Positions 25,801 through 35,508 of a DNA stretch of 64,000 bases are shown piece after piece (position 1 is the stretch's first letter; each line of letters starts with the position of its first letter). Source of the stretch: Bacillus sp. FJAT-50079. GTDB lineage: Bacteria; Bacillota; Bacilli; Bacillales; Bacillaceae_C. The stretch is from NCBI RefSeq assembly GCF_018343515.1, contig NZ_JAGYPD010000001.1, forward strand, positions 434,001 through 498,000. Reading direction: 5' to 3'. The position numbers were made by a program, and so were the translations under genes. The notes beneath the pieces were generated by a model, which was given only the letters and a program-made list of their open reading frames with translations, was not told where the DNA came from and did not search any database.

Positions 25801-28365
25801 TTACTTATTCCACATATCAATAATCTGCTCAGCAAGATAACTTAAGTTTCGCTTCGCTTTCTCTGAAATATTTGCCTGTTTTGTTTTATGGTCGATCTGC
25901 GATAAATGTTTTTCCATAAACTTAATTGCTTGCTTTGTTGATCCTTTTTCAGCATGGTGAATCGCTTGTTTATAACTATTATTTAATTGAGATGCTAGCG
26001 GACCTGTTAATTCACCATTGTTTTCATATTGGGACATTAAGCCTTCCAATGCCGTGAACAATGCTGGCGTCTCCAATGAAGGAATCGGCACCTTGCTCCA
26101 ATCAATGTCAGATGCAAAATAGAAGCTCGGATATGCTGGCTGATTATACGTCACATTTTGCCAAGCAATTCCCGTTCTATATTGAGCATCATGCATTAAT
26201 GTATACAATTTTCGATCTGTTACTTCTGTAGTCACAAAAATTCGAATTGCTGAGCTATCTGCGGTTCTGACAAGTAGCTCTTCCCTCCAGTCACCGAAAA
26301 TATCAGCTACTAATGAAGGATTTCCCTTCGTACCATTGTTCGTTCTCGTATCAGTTGCGGTTAGCAATCTACCTTTTTTCCAATCATCGATTGTTGTAGT
26401 GGCATCACCAGAACCTCCGACAATTTGGGTCGTCATATTTGCCGACCATTTAATATTCATGTTTGTTCCCGGAGCTGAAGTATTAATCTGCTCACCATCA
26501 GCCGTCCATAATCCCACCGCCCATGTTTCTAAACCACGCTTGTCAGGATCGACGTCTCCCACCATTCCACGACCTGTATCTCTTCCGGTATATCCGCCGT
26601 AAATCACTTTACCTGTTTTCGCATCGCGCAATGCATATCCATAAGGTGCCGAAGCGCCTCCTTCATGAACCATGAAAATTTCAAGTCCGGGCCTGTCAGG
26701 ATCAATATCAGCAACATGCAGTGCATCACCATGCCCAACTCTTGCTATTGCTCCGGGGTCTGCACTTTGAGGAGGCATAATATCCATCGAACTGTATAAT
26801 AATGTTCCGTCATGGTCAATCGTAGCTCCGCCATATATGATTTCCTGCTTTCCATCTCCATCCACATCAGCAGTACTTAGTGAGTGGGCTCCTTGAGTGG
26901 TAAGCGTTCCAAACTCCGGATCAGTCCCATCGCGACCATGCGGACCGTCATTAAATGGATTCGTCATCGGCGTCCAACCACTATCAACATACCAAATTTC
27001 TTCTAAATTTTTTCCGTTCCAATTATACGAAACGAGTGTCGTTCTCGTATAATATCCTCTTGCAAAAACAGCCGCGGGTTTCTCGCCATCAAGATAGGCA
27101 ACACCTGCTAGAAAACGGTCTACCCGATTTCCTGGCTCAATTCTTGCCATCGCATAGTCGCCCCACATCAAGCCGTCATCATGTCGTCCTGGTTTATAAT
27201 GAATCGTTTCTAATTCATCCCCTGTTGCACCTTCAAAGACCGTTAAATATTCGGGACCTTCTAGAATAAAACCTTCAAAATTTCTCAGTCGATTATTTCC
27301 ACTTCTACTAGGAGCATACACATCAATAAAATAATCTGCCAATGACTCAGCATCAGCCCGCGATAACGGATAACTATATTTATTTTCAGTTCCCAAAGCC
27401 GCTTCTAGGGTTTTCGGCCAATGACCTTGTACGACTTCCTCATGTTCATGCCAGCCCATAAACATTTTGACCAGATGGTTATAATAATCCTCATTACTCA
27501 TGCGATAGTCATCTTCATTGCTATACCCAGCGTCAATATCTTCTTGAAGCATCCTTATATATTTTTCAGAAGTAATATTTCCTTCTTTATCGTATTTAAT
27601 AATCTTTGTACCCGGAGCCGTTTTAAACATCATTTCTGCTTTGCCATCTCCATCAAAATCATATACTAAAAATTGTGTGTAGTGAGCCCCGGCCCTAACG
27701 TTTGGCCCTAGATCAATGCGATAAAGAAGCGTTCCTTCGAATGTATAGCAGTCGATATACACATTTCCCGTATAGCCTACTTGCGATACATCTTTAGAGT
27801 TTGATGGATCCCATTTTACAAAAAATTCGTATTGTCCATCTCCGTCAACATCCCCTACACTCATATCATTTGCTGAATACGTATATAGCTCACCAGCAGG
27901 TGTACTTCCATCTGCCGGTTTATTCAATGGCAAATCATAATATTGATTTTCCCACGGTGTGACTGTATTACTTTCATCTACTTCCTTCCCATCAACAACT
28001 GCTCTTACATGATATTCGGAATTTTCCTCACCTTCTCGGTCCAAATAATTTGTACTGTCACTTATATAGGCAATTTTCTTTCCATCGCGATACAGATTGA
28101 AATTTGCTCCTATCAATCCATTCTCTCCAAAGTCAGTCACTTCATTTGCCGATAATCTCCAACTAATAAACACACCTTCAGAGGTCGAGGCTGCAACGAG
28201 TCCCCTGTCTAAATACTCCATTTGCATACTAATCTTCTCATCTATGTTGTCAGTTTTCTCTGCCCCCGCGGCCCCAGATATCCCCGTAAATAATAATGGT
28301 ATCGCTAAAGCGACAGTCAATGCTTGTCTACCAAAACCAGACCTTTTGAACATACTTCTATTCAC
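25801..28365 (-). CDS. Secreted rhamnogalacturonan lyase (PL11)
   Basis: The 854-residue protein has a signal peptide (residues 1-35, ending near ISGAAGA). An N-terminal fibronectin-like region (about 45-135) is followed by an eight-bladed propeller with repeated calcium-binding motifs such as GDVDGDGQYEF, YDFDGDGKAEM and ADVDGDGKQEI. These features and the IVGGSGDATTTIDDWKKGRLLTATDT region (only partly listed) match PL11 enzymes like YesW, which cleave the rhamnogalacturonan I backbone of pectin. The last 85 residues (GPLASQLNNSYKQAIHHAE onwards) form a FIMAH-type C-terminal domain seen in secreted Bacillus enzymes. GTG 28365 or ATG 28353 may start it. No transporter for the products lies beside it. 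Confidence 0.9.
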   Translation of the reverse strand: MNRSMFKRSGFGRQALTVALAIPLLFTGISGAAGAEKTDNIDEKISMQMEYLDRGLVAASTSEGVFISWRLSANEVTDFGENGLIGANFNLYRDGKKIAYISDSTNYLDREGEENSEYHVRAVVDGKEVDESNTVTPWENQYYDLPLNKPADGSTPAGELYTYSANDMSVGDVDGDGQYEFFVKWDPSNSKDVSQVGYTGNVYIDCYTFEGTLLYRIDLGPNVRAGAHYTQFLVYDFDGDGKAEMMFKTAPGTKIIKYDKEGNITSEKYIRMLQEDIDAGYSNEDDYRMSNEDYYNHLVKMFMGWHEHEEVVQGHWPKTLEAALGTENKYSYPLSRADAESLADYFIDVYAPSRSGNNRLRNFEGFILEGPEYLTVFEGATGDELETIHYKPGRHDDGLMWGDYAMARIEPGNRVDRFLAGVAYLDGEKPAAVFARGYYTRTTLVSYNWNGKNLEEIWYVDSGWTPMTNPFNDGPHGRDGTDPEFGTLTTQGAHSLSTADVDGDGKQEIIYGGATIDHDGTLLYSSMDIMPPQSADPGAIARVGHGDALHVADIDPDRPGLEIFMVHEGGASAPYGYALRDAKTGKVIYGGYTGRDTGRGMVGDVDPDKRGLETWAVGLWTADGEQINTSAPGTNMNIKWSANMTTQIVGGSGDATTTIDDWKKGRLLTATDTRTNNGTKGNPSLVADIFGDWREELLVRTADSSAIRIFVTTEVTDRKLYTLMHDAQYRTGIAWQNVTYNQPAYPSFYFASDIDWSKVPIPSLETPALFTALEGLMSQYENNGELTGPLASQLNNSYKQAIHHAEKGSTKQAIKFMEKHLSQIDHKTKQANISEKAKRNLSYLAEQIIDMWNK

Positions 28366-28860
28366 CGTCCTTTATTTTTTAGACAACCGTTTTCTAGTTT
28401 CCCCCTCCCTTGTAAGCCTTTTCATTAAAACTTCCTCACAATTATAGATTGACAATTCCGATAAAAAAATTTAAAAAACAGTTATGTTTCTTGAAAAAAC
28501 AGTGATTCTATTAAGGTAATTCGACATAATTTTCGCTAAACAGGTAAATACTCCCTATCAGTTTGTCGAATCAAGCTCTTTAGTTCTACCCGCATACTAG
28601 GCAATAAGATAGAGTTCAGTCGAAAGGACAAAATTGCTCCTATGTAGTTCCTAAAATGATAAATTATAACCCATTAATACGGAAGAAGAACCGATCTCCA
28701 GTTAAGGAGGCCGGTTCTTCTTTTATTCAGTCACTCGTTTGTTTTCTCCCTTGGCAACCATCCAAACTTTGTATTTGTATACTATCGAGTTATGATCGCA
28801 TTTAGTAAGGTGAACATCCATAGTACATGATTAACTAGCGGGTTTACATGAAGTTAACGA
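28366..28860. other. 495-base region without a gene
   Basis: The stretch upstream of the lyase gene holds no convincing reading frame. It must contain the lyase promoter on the minus strand. Its one clear feature is a plus-strand terminator-like hairpin at 28683-28724. No cre site, riboswitch or tRNA was recognised. Confidence 0.6.
28683..28724 (+). terminator. Orphan terminator hairpin
   Basis: AAGAAGAACCG and CGGTTCTTCTT pair over 11 bases, with an inner CTCC/GGAG stem, followed by TTATT. No plus-strand gene ends before it, so it may terminate an unannotated RNA. Confidence 0.6.
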
Positions 28861-28861
28861 C

Positions 28862-28894
28862 CAAAAAGTCCGCCTTCAACATGGCGGACTTTTC
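28862..28894 (-). terminator. Terminator of the PTS cluster
   Basis: AAAGTCCGCC and GGCGGACTTTTT form a ten-pair stem followed by a T-run on the minus strand, 28 bases past the HPr-like gene. Confidence 0.85.
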
Positions 28895-28921
28895 TCCCTT
28901 CAATCATCCTGATTCCTGATA

Positions 28922-29173
28922 CTAATCAGTTATACATTTCTTTATTTTATTCATAATAATTTCCGCATCCACACCGTCCACAATGAGTGTCACAATGCTA
29001 CCTTTTGTTACGCCTAATTTTAATACACTAATGATATTGGTAATACACGTCTTCTTTCCTTTATATATTAAGCAAACTTTAGAACTTCCATGTTTTACAA
29101 TTTCCACTAATTCAGAAGCTGATCTTAAATGAATGCCATACTCACTATTTACCCAAATATCTTGAATAATCAT
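28922..29173 (-). CDS. HPr-like phosphocarrier lacking the regulatory serine
   Basis: The 83-residue protein has the HPr fold. The phosphorylatable histidine is at position 15 in YGIHLRSASELVEI. The equivalent of the HPr-kinase site at position 46 is asparagine (TNIISVLKLG, where ordinary HPr has SIMGVMSLG). It should therefore pass phosphate from Enzyme I or HPr to a PTS protein but not take part in HPr(Ser-P)/CcpA repression. It follows the MtlA-like gene by nine bases and ends the cluster, so it probably serves that transporter. The His region differs from standard GLHARPA, so it may be specialised. Confidence 0.8.
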   Translation of the reverse strand: MIIQDIWVNSEYGIHLRSASELVEIVKHGSSKVCLIYKGKKTCITNIISVLKLGVTKGSIVTLIVDGVDAEIIMNKIKKCITD

Positions 29174-29182
29174 TTACTTCTC

Positions 29183-31042
29183 CTACTTATACATTTCAAT
29201 TTTCCTTAGAAAAGAAAGAAATTCTTCCTTTTTTCTAGTATTAATTAGTAATTTCACCTCATCCTTCTCTTCAATTAACCCAGCAATTGATGAAATGATT
29301 CTTACCTGCTGATCTCCCACCCCAGAAATTCCAATTAATAGATAGGCGATTTCATTATTAAATTTAATACCATATCGAAATTGAGCTATCACGAAACCAG
29401 GCTTGATAATCGAAGTACTTTTTAGATTAAATCCATGCGGAAGAGCGACGCCATTTCCGATATATGTTGACATCATCTTTTCTCTATCAAGCATTTCTTC
29501 AATATATCCATTTGTTACATAACCTAATTCTACCATTCGTTCGCCAATTAATGTAATAGCTTCCTCTTTTGAATCTGCTTTGCAATCTAGCATTATTTGG
29601 TTTTCCTCGATTAATATAGCCATTTCGGAATCGGATTTTACTTCTACTTTTTTATGTACTTCACCATTATTATTCACTTGCTCCCGCAAGATTTCTAACA
29701 AATTATCGTAGACACTCAGATCTGTAAAAGTATCGAAAACATATATTGTAGCTTGAGGCGCAGATTTTTCAGCTCTTTGTTTCAAGGTTTTATGAGTAAC
29801 TACCATATCCGCATCAGCTGGAATTGCATCCACAGCCGAATGTGAAATATTTAGATGTAAATTTGCCGCTTTTACTCTCTTTCTCAAAAAGGCGGCTCCT
29901 GTTGCACTAGAAGCCATTCCTCCATCACAAGCAAATACAATGGTCTCTATCTTTTTTGCCAATGGCTTATGTAGCTTCGGTTTTATTTTATGCTCAATTT
30001 CCCTTCCTTCAGAAATATCCCCGTTTGCACTTATTACCGATAAGGAAAGTTCCTCTTTTTTTAGAAGAAAAAATGCGATCACAAAAGAAACAATTGTTGA
30101 AAGTAAAATTCCAAGAAACACGAATAACATATCTGTTTTAGGAGCTAATCCTACTAAAAACAGTATACTTCCCGGCGAAGGTGTTGTAACCAAACCAACT
30201 TTTGAAAATTGAAAGAAGGCAATGCCAGTTATTCCCCCAGCCATAACTGGCAATAACAAAATAGGCTTCATTAATATATATGGAAAATAGACTTCATGAA
30301 CTCCGCCAATCGCATGGATTCCTATTGCTGCTTTTATCGAGTTCTTATCCTTGTTCGTTGGGGATTTAATAAGATACGCCAACAAAACTCCAAGCCCAGG
30401 ACCCAAATTGGACTCTACTAAAAAGAAAATAGACTTCCCTGCTTCTTTCGCCTGTTGCATCGCTATTGGCGAAAGGATCCCATGATTCATAATGTTATTT
30501 AAAAAGAATACTTTTCCTGGTTCAATTACTAACGCAAGTAATGGTAATAAGCCTGAAGAACCGACCTGTTGAATAAACTGACTGATTAAATAAAGGATAT
30601 TTGTAAAGAAAGGACCAATGATATAATAATTAATCATCATAAAGGTTGTGGCAATGATTGCGCCGATTAGGTTTCCAATTAGAAGTTCTAATCCAATGGG
30701 TAAATAATCAAGAACAATCTCTTCTACTTTTTTATTGATCCACCCCACAAGAGGACCAATAATCATCGCTCCCATTATCATTGAAACAGGACTTGAAATG
30801 ATTAATCCAAGTATAGCGATCGCGGCGATTACCCCAGATTTCCCTCCACCTATCACCTTCCCGCCTGTATACCCTATTAAAAGCGGCAATAGCAAATTAT
30901 ACATTGGATCAACTATTTGATATATTTCTTCATTCGGAAACCATCCATATTCACCAAATAAGTTTTTAATGATCCCTACGGCAATAATTGCGGCTATATT
31001 TTGAAATACAATTGTACTGAATAATCGACCTAGCTTGTTCAT
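29183..31042 (-). CDS. PTS transporter EIICBA of the mannitol type
   Basis: The 619-residue protein carries all three domains. EIIC spans residues 1-330 with about eight membrane segments and the mannitol-family motif GGVHEVYFPYILMKP at 246-260. EIIB has its phosphocysteine at 372 (VFACDGGMASSATGAAFL). EIIA has its phosphohistidine at 536 (YIGNGVALPHG). The domain order is that of E. coli MtlA. The substrate is probably a hexitol such as mannitol, but family members also take related compounds. AGGAGAG lies upstream of the ATG. The gene sits between the MtlR-like regulator (14 bases away) and the HPr-like gene. Confidence 0.87.
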   Translation of the reverse strand: MNKLGRLFSTIVFQNIAAIIAVGIIKNLFGEYGWFPNEEIYQIVDPMYNLLLPLLIGYTGGKVIGGGKSGVIAAIAILGLIISSPVSMIMGAMIIGPLVGWINKKVEEIVLDYLPIGLELLIGNLIGAIIATTFMMINYYIIGPFFTNILYLISQFIQQVGSSGLLPLLALVIEPGKVFFLNNIMNHGILSPIAMQQAKEAGKSIFFLVESNLGPGLGVLLAYLIKSPTNKDKNSIKAAIGIHAIGGVHEVYFPYILMKPILLLPVMAGGITGIAFFQFSKVGLVTTPSPGSILFLVGLAPKTDMLFVFLGILLSTIVSFVIAFFLLKKEELSLSVISANGDISEGREIEHKIKPKLHKPLAKKIETIVFACDGGMASSATGAAFLRKRVKAANLHLNISHSAVDAIPADADMVVTHKTLKQRAEKSAPQATIYVFDTFTDLSVYDNLLEILREQVNNNGEVHKKVEVKSDSEMAILIEENQIMLDCKADSKEEAITLIGERMVELGYVTNGYIEEMLDREKMMSTYIGNGVALPHGFNLKSTSIIKPGFVIAQFRYGIKFNNEIAYLLIGISGVGDQQVRIISSIAGLIEEKDEVKLLINTRKKEEFLSFLRKIEMYK

Positions 31043-31056
31043 TCTTAATAACTCTC

Positions 31057-33174
31057 CTAATTTTGGCGCTGTTTTATCTTTTCATCTAATACATTCGATA
31101 AAATTCTTTCTAAAGAATTTTTTACTTCTTCACTATTGTGAACTGCTAGGCTATGAATAAATGAATCGTCGACAAGTGAGGCACTAATTTCACTAACCAT
31201 AGCTATATGCTCCATCCCCGCGCCCGCCGGAACAGCTAATAATAAGATCAGGGATACCTCTATGTCTATTCCATTTTCGTTAACTGAACGAAATGGTCGT
31301 TTTAATCGAATAACCACTGTAAGGAGTTCACTTACCCCCTCTGTTTTCGCATGAAGCATAAGTAATTTCCCTAAAATAAATCCCCCCAATTCTTCACGTT
31401 TTTCAAGATCCTTTCGCAAATATTGACTATTTTTCACAATAGGGTTAACGGATAATTCTTTAACAATAGAAGGAATTAACTCAGAGCTTGCTTCAAATTC
31501 CTCAATTAGTGTCAAATTTCTTAATATTTGCAGCATCGCTTCACCGTATGCAGCAAATACTTTCATATCTTCTTTTTTTATCACCATACGATCATTTCGA
31601 GGATGGGCTTCCCTCACTTCAGCTAAAGTATCCTTAATTAATTGAAGATCTCTTTCTAGTAAAAAAGGATTAACAAAAATCATCTTTATATTGGGTGGGC
31701 TTGGTAGCGCAACAGTTGTAATAACAAAGTCAATTTCATGCCGCTGATTATTCACTTCTAGCCACTCTGGTAGCATTGAGACAGAGATAATGTTTTCAAT
31801 ATGTATATTTGGAAATTCTAGCTGAAGCTTGGATGCTAAAAATCGAGACGTTCCAAATCCACTGGCACAAACGATCACCACTTTAGATTGCTGAATTTTA
31901 TTTTCTCCCACTTTTAGCATCGTTGCTCCGATATGTGTTGCTAAATATCCAACTTCAGAGTCCGGTATTATTAGTCCTGTTTTGATTGTGATCTGTTTAC
32001 ATCCTTCTTTACAGGCATCGAAAACTTGAGAGTAGTGTTCCTGAACATATTCAAGCATTGGATTATGAATCTGCAATCCTAATCTTAGACGTGAGATGGT
32101 CGGTATTAGATGCGTGACTAAACCGTCAATTAATGATTGATCCTTAGATAGATCAATGAATAACTTTCCCTCTATTACCTTTACAAAGCTTTTGGCAATA
32201 TCTAACCAATAAAAGTATTCATCATCTATATTATTTTCAGAAATCAACGTAATTCCATACAGATGCATAGCTATATAAGCCACTTCAACTTCCGGAATTT
32301 TGATATTAATATATGCTTCTATCTTAGTTGCGATTTCTAGTGCAAGCGGATAATAATCATCTTTTACAAATTTCATAATATCTTCGTCAATGACAAACTC
32401 CCCGTGACGTATTCGATCAATGCTTAAGGCAAGATGGATGATCATATTGATATAATCACGGTCAGAAGGCTTAATCTCAGTCTGAGTCTCGATTACTTCC
32501 TTTAAAACTCTTTCCACATAAATTACATCTGGAATATGAATATGTTCATTATTTAGCAAAGGGTTATTTTGAGTTAATGGCAATTTATGATTATAAATAG
32601 AATCATCCTGATTCGAAGAATAGATAATTTCCAACCATTTATCGATTGAGATACCCATATGAAAAATTTGTGCCGCTGCCATTCGAATATTTTTTTCTGT
32701 ACCAGTTACATATACACCTAGACCAGGCTTTCTAACTAGCTTTACATTCAATGAAATTAGCCACTCTTCGATATGATCAAGGTCATTGCTAATCGTTGCT
32801 TCAGTTACTTTATACTTATTACTAAAGGTAAATAATTTTGTTGGCTCACTATTTAATAGTAATTCACATATAATTCCTTGTTGACGTTCTTTCGGCGTAT
32901 AAATAACATCTGCTCCCGTTTCAGCTAATAGATCAAGAAGTCTATTTCTCCCTTCTTCACTGCCCTCTATTTTTATTCCTACCCCTAGCTTTCTCATTAG
33001 TTTTAAATCAAATGGCAATAAAAGGGAGTTGATCTGTTTAAATTCACGTTGAACGGTTCTTGTACTAACATCGAGCTTATCTGCAAGTTCTTTTACTGTG
33101 ATTGGATATTTTTTTGATAAGAGAAATCTTATTAACTTTTCCTGCCTTGAATTAATATTAAGATCTATACTCAA
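31057..33174 (-). CDS. MtlR-type PRD-containing transcriptional activator
   Basis: The 705-residue protein has the MtlR layout: an N-terminal helix-turn-helix (VKELADKLDVSTRTVQREF, about 27-45) and a second one at about 110-135, two PTS regulation domains (about 200-425, with conserved HLALSIDRI and AYIAMHLYG), an EIIB-like domain (VVIVCASGFGTSRFLASKL, cysteine at about 431) and a C-terminal EIIA-like domain (about 545-700). Phosphorylation by PTS proteins sets its activity. TTG 33174 lies seven bases after GAGGG. It is the first gene of the MtlR-EIICBA-HPr cluster and very likely controls it. Confidence 0.86.
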   Translation of the reverse strand: MSIDLNINSRQEKLIRFLLSKKYPITVKELADKLDVSTRTVQREFKQINSLLLPFDLKLMRKLGVGIKIEGSEEGRNRLLDLLAETGADVIYTPKERQQGIICELLLNSEPTKLFTFSNKYKVTEATISNDLDHIEEWLISLNVKLVRKPGLGVYVTGTEKNIRMAAAQIFHMGISIDKWLEIIYSSNQDDSIYNHKLPLTQNNPLLNNEHIHIPDVIYVERVLKEVIETQTEIKPSDRDYINMIIHLALSIDRIRHGEFVIDEDIMKFVKDDYYPLALEIATKIEAYINIKIPEVEVAYIAMHLYGITLISENNIDDEYFYWLDIAKSFVKVIEGKLFIDLSKDQSLIDGLVTHLIPTISRLRLGLQIHNPMLEYVQEHYSQVFDACKEGCKQITIKTGLIIPDSEVGYLATHIGATMLKVGENKIQQSKVVIVCASGFGTSRFLASKLQLEFPNIHIENIISVSMLPEWLEVNNQRHEIDFVITTVALPSPPNIKMIFVNPFLLERDLQLIKDTLAEVREAHPRNDRMVIKKEDMKVFAAYGEAMLQILRNLTLIEEFEASSELIPSIVKELSVNPIVKNSQYLRKDLEKREELGGFILGKLLMLHAKTEGVSELLTVVIRLKRPFRSVNENGIDIEVSLILLLAVPAGAGMEHIAMVSEISASLVDDSFIHSLAVHNSEEVKNSLERILSNVLDEKIKQRQN

Positions 33175-33301
33175 TGTCCATCCCTCATAATCCCTCTATT
33201 AATTTACTTCCTACTTTATTAGCACATAATTAAAAGTCCTATCGATTGAAAGATTAATAAGGATCAATAAGATATTTCAAATATTGGAGCACCTTTTCGT
33301 A

Positions 33302-34981
33302 TTAAATTTTAAACTGTCTAATTAATTGATCCAAATTCGTGGAAGCTGCAGAGAGTGATACAGAATTTGCAGTAATTTCTTGCATGGAACTGGTCGTTTG
33401 TTCTGACGACGCTGCTGTTTCCTCGATTCCAGCAGAGGCCTCTTCGGATATAGAAGCAATCTGAAATATAGCACTATTCATTACATGAGTACCATTCGTT
33501 ATTCTAGAAAGATCTTCCGAAATAACATGAATTCCTTTTACAACAGATTGAATTGATTTTGATATGTCATCAAATGCATGCCCTGTTGAATTTATTTGCT
33601 TAGTTCCTGATTCAACTTGGTCGAAACATAAATGAAGCGATTCAACAGCTGCTTCCGTTTCGGTTTGTACCATCGAAACAATGCTTGTGATTAAGTTAAC
33701 GGAACTCTCCACTTGTTCTGCAAGCTTTCTCACTTCGTTTGCAACGACTGCAAATCCCTTGCCCTGTTCCCCTACGCGGGCTGCTTCAATTGAAGCATTT
33801 AAAGCAAGTAAGTTTGTCTGTCCAGCAATATCAGATATGACATTTACTAATTGATCAATTTCCTTTGAATGCTTTTCTAATTTATTAACCTTTCCTACTG
33901 CTTCACGTACCTGAACATTAATTAGCTCCATCTTAGAGATTGATTCATGGATGGATAAGCTCCCTTTTTGCGTTAAATCTAGTACAACACCCGATTCTTC
34001 TGAAGCAATTATCCCATGCTCATTCGCGTCATGAACAAATTCAGATAATGAACTCATCGTTTCTTGCAATTCAGACGCTGATGTCACTTGTGTTTCTGAG
34101 AATATGGAGAGCTCTTCCATTGTTTTTGCCACTTGCTCACTGCCAACACTTACTTCAAGTGCAGCTCGGCTCAAATCTACACTTTGGTTTGTGACAATTT
34201 TAGAAACACGCCCCATCTCCATTACCATGTCCCTAATTTTTTGTTTCATATAATTGACAGAGGAATATAAGACACCAACCTCATCAGTAGAATGCGTTTT
34301 CATCTCTTTTTGCGTTAAGTCACCTGAAGCGATTACTCTCATATAGTTTGCAACTGCAACGATCGGTTTTGAAAGTGAATTGGCCATAAATATAGCAACA
34401 ATTAACCCGATTACTATCGTCGTCAAACCTATACCTATACTAATCCTAGCAGTCATTATACCGCTTTCAATCACCCCGCGTCCATCGCTTTTAATGTTGT
34501 TCGCTCTTGTAGTAGATAATATTTTGAATGTTGATATTAGCTCTTCTCCAACGGGTTCAATCTTATTTCTCAAATTAAACCATGCCAACTCCTCATCACC
34601 ATTAGCAAATAATTCGAATACTTCCGTTTCGATCATTTCCTCCCATTCTATGATTCGATCAACAGCCTCATTGGTTTCCTTTGATGGTAAGAGCTTTAAT
34701 AAAATTTTTATAGATACGTCATTTGCTTCAGAAAGTGAGACAAAGGATTGTTCATAGTTTTTATGACCATATAAAAGATATGCACGCGCTAGCGATGTAC
34801 GTTCAGTAATATTCATTTCAATCTCATTCGCAACCAAAAGTAATGGGAGTTCTTCATCAATTACATTGGTTGTTTGCTTATTCATGATATAAATGGCTGT
34901 ATAAATAATGATTACCATAGCCAAAACCAAAGCAAGTACAACTAGAAACCCAGTTAAAATTTTTCCCTTTAGACTTTTCAA
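33302..34981 (-). CDS. Methyl-accepting chemotaxis protein
   Basis: The 559-residue receptor has a membrane segment at about 7-28, an extracytoplasmic four-helix-bundle ligand domain (about 29-180), a second membrane segment (about 183-205), a HAMP domain and a long signalling coiled coil with the tip [20 protein letters not shown] and the adjacent [19 protein letters not shown] 34981 follows GGGGG with seven bases; an upstream GTG at 35014 would add 11 unlikely residues. It stands between the mannitol-type PTS cluster and the polyol ABC/dehydrogenase cluster, so it may sense a polyol, but that is inference from position only. Confidence 0.88.
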   Translation of the reverse strand: MKSLKGKILTGFLVVLALVLAMVIIIYTAIYIMNKQTTNVIDEELPLLLVANEIEMNITERTSLARAYLLYGHKNYEQSFVSLSEANDVSIKILLKLLPSKETNEAVDRIIEWEEMIETEVFELFANGDEELAWFNLRNKIEPVGEELISTFKILSTTRANNIKSDGRGVIESGIMTARISIGIGLTTIVIGLIVAIFMANSLSKPIVAVANYMRVIASGDLTQKEMKTHSTDEVGVLYSSVNYMKQKIRDMVMEMGRVSKIVTNQSVDLSRAALEVSVGSEQVAKTMEELSIFSETQVTSASELQETMSSLSEFVHDANEHGIIASEESGVVLDLTQKGSLSIHESISKMELINVQVREAVGKVNKLEKHSKEIDQLVNVISDIAGQTNLLALNASIEAARVGEQGKGFAVVANEVRKLAEQVESSVNLITSIVSMVQTETEAAVESLHLCFDQVESGTKQINSTGHAFDDISKSIQSVVKGIHVISEDLSRITNGTHVMNSAIFQIASISEEASAGIEETAASSEQTTSSMQEITANSVSLSAASTNLDQLIRQFKI

Positions 34982-35140
34982 ACTCTTTCCCCCACAATTT
35001 TTTTCATCATACACTAAAAATGAATATAGAGGCTGTCCAGAAAGTAGGTGAAAACTGACTTACTGTGATAGCCCCTTTTTTATGTATGGAGATATAAGAA
35101 AGATTACATCAACGAAAAATTCGAACGATGTCACCGATCT

Positions 35141-35266
35141 GTTGCTTTCCGTTCCGGCGCACACTTTCCTCGGGCATGGCTTGAGCCTCCTCTGTCGTTG
35201 CGCGCCTTGCGGAGTCTCAAGGCTCATGTCATTCCCGCAGGAGTCGGCGCCTGCACTGCAAGCAAC
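35141..35266. repeat. GC-rich dispersed repeat with complementary ends
   Basis: The 126-base stretch begins GTTGCTT and ends AAGCAAC, and contains TTTCC...TTCCTCGGGCATGGCTTGAG, then TTCCCGCAGGAGTCGGCGCC. Its arms partly pair (GGCTTGAGCC, GTCTCAAGGCTC). It resembles the element at 53713-53840 in size, ends and the CCTCGTCG/CAGGAGTCG core, though it is diverged. Confidence 0.6.
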
Positions 35267-35296
35267 AACCAGCAAGCAGCTAGAATGCTGGAATCT

Positions 35297-35458
35297 TCAA
35301 TCAGTGAAAATAGAAAAGAAGTCGACCAAATCGTTCATTTTACGTAATAGATGATCTCTTCGAACAACTAAATCATCAATCGGCATATAGGGACTGAAAA
35401 TCATTGATTGTAGTTTTGAATCATTGTTTTTCAGTTTGCTTTTCTCCACCTGCTTCAT
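35297..35458 (-). pseudogene. IS1182-family transposase, N-terminal fragment
   Basis: A 53-codon frame starts at ATG 35458 after AAGGAG-like sequence and reads MKQVEKSKLKNNDSKLQSM, then IFSPYMPIDDLVVRRDHLL, then RKMNDLVDF before stopping. The segment FSPYMxIxDLVVxxDHLLRKxNxLVDF is the characteristic start of IS1182-type transposases. An intact transposase has 450 or more residues; the rest is missing, replaced by unrelated DNA. It is a dead fragment. Confidence 0.7.
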
Positions 35459-35508
35459 TTTAAGGAGTTAGTGGACAGCCCTACAGCCATTCGTAAACCC
35501 GGATCAAA

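Larger units (their letters stand above)
35031..35480. mobile_element. Remnant of an IS1182-type insertion sequence
   Basis: GGCTGTCCA at 35031-35039 and its exact reverse complement TGGACAGCC at 35472-35480 bound a 450-base region. Inside, on the minus strand, is the N-terminus of a transposase (35297-35458). Next to it is a GC-rich palindromic element (35141-35266). The body of the transposase gene is gone. The terminal GGCTGTCC-type ends are common in IS1182-like elements. Confidence 0.6.

Noticed and set aside
35060-35275. 71-codon minus-strand frame in the IS remnant
   Set aside because: It crosses the GC-rich palindrome, has no ribosome-binding site and no recognisable domain.
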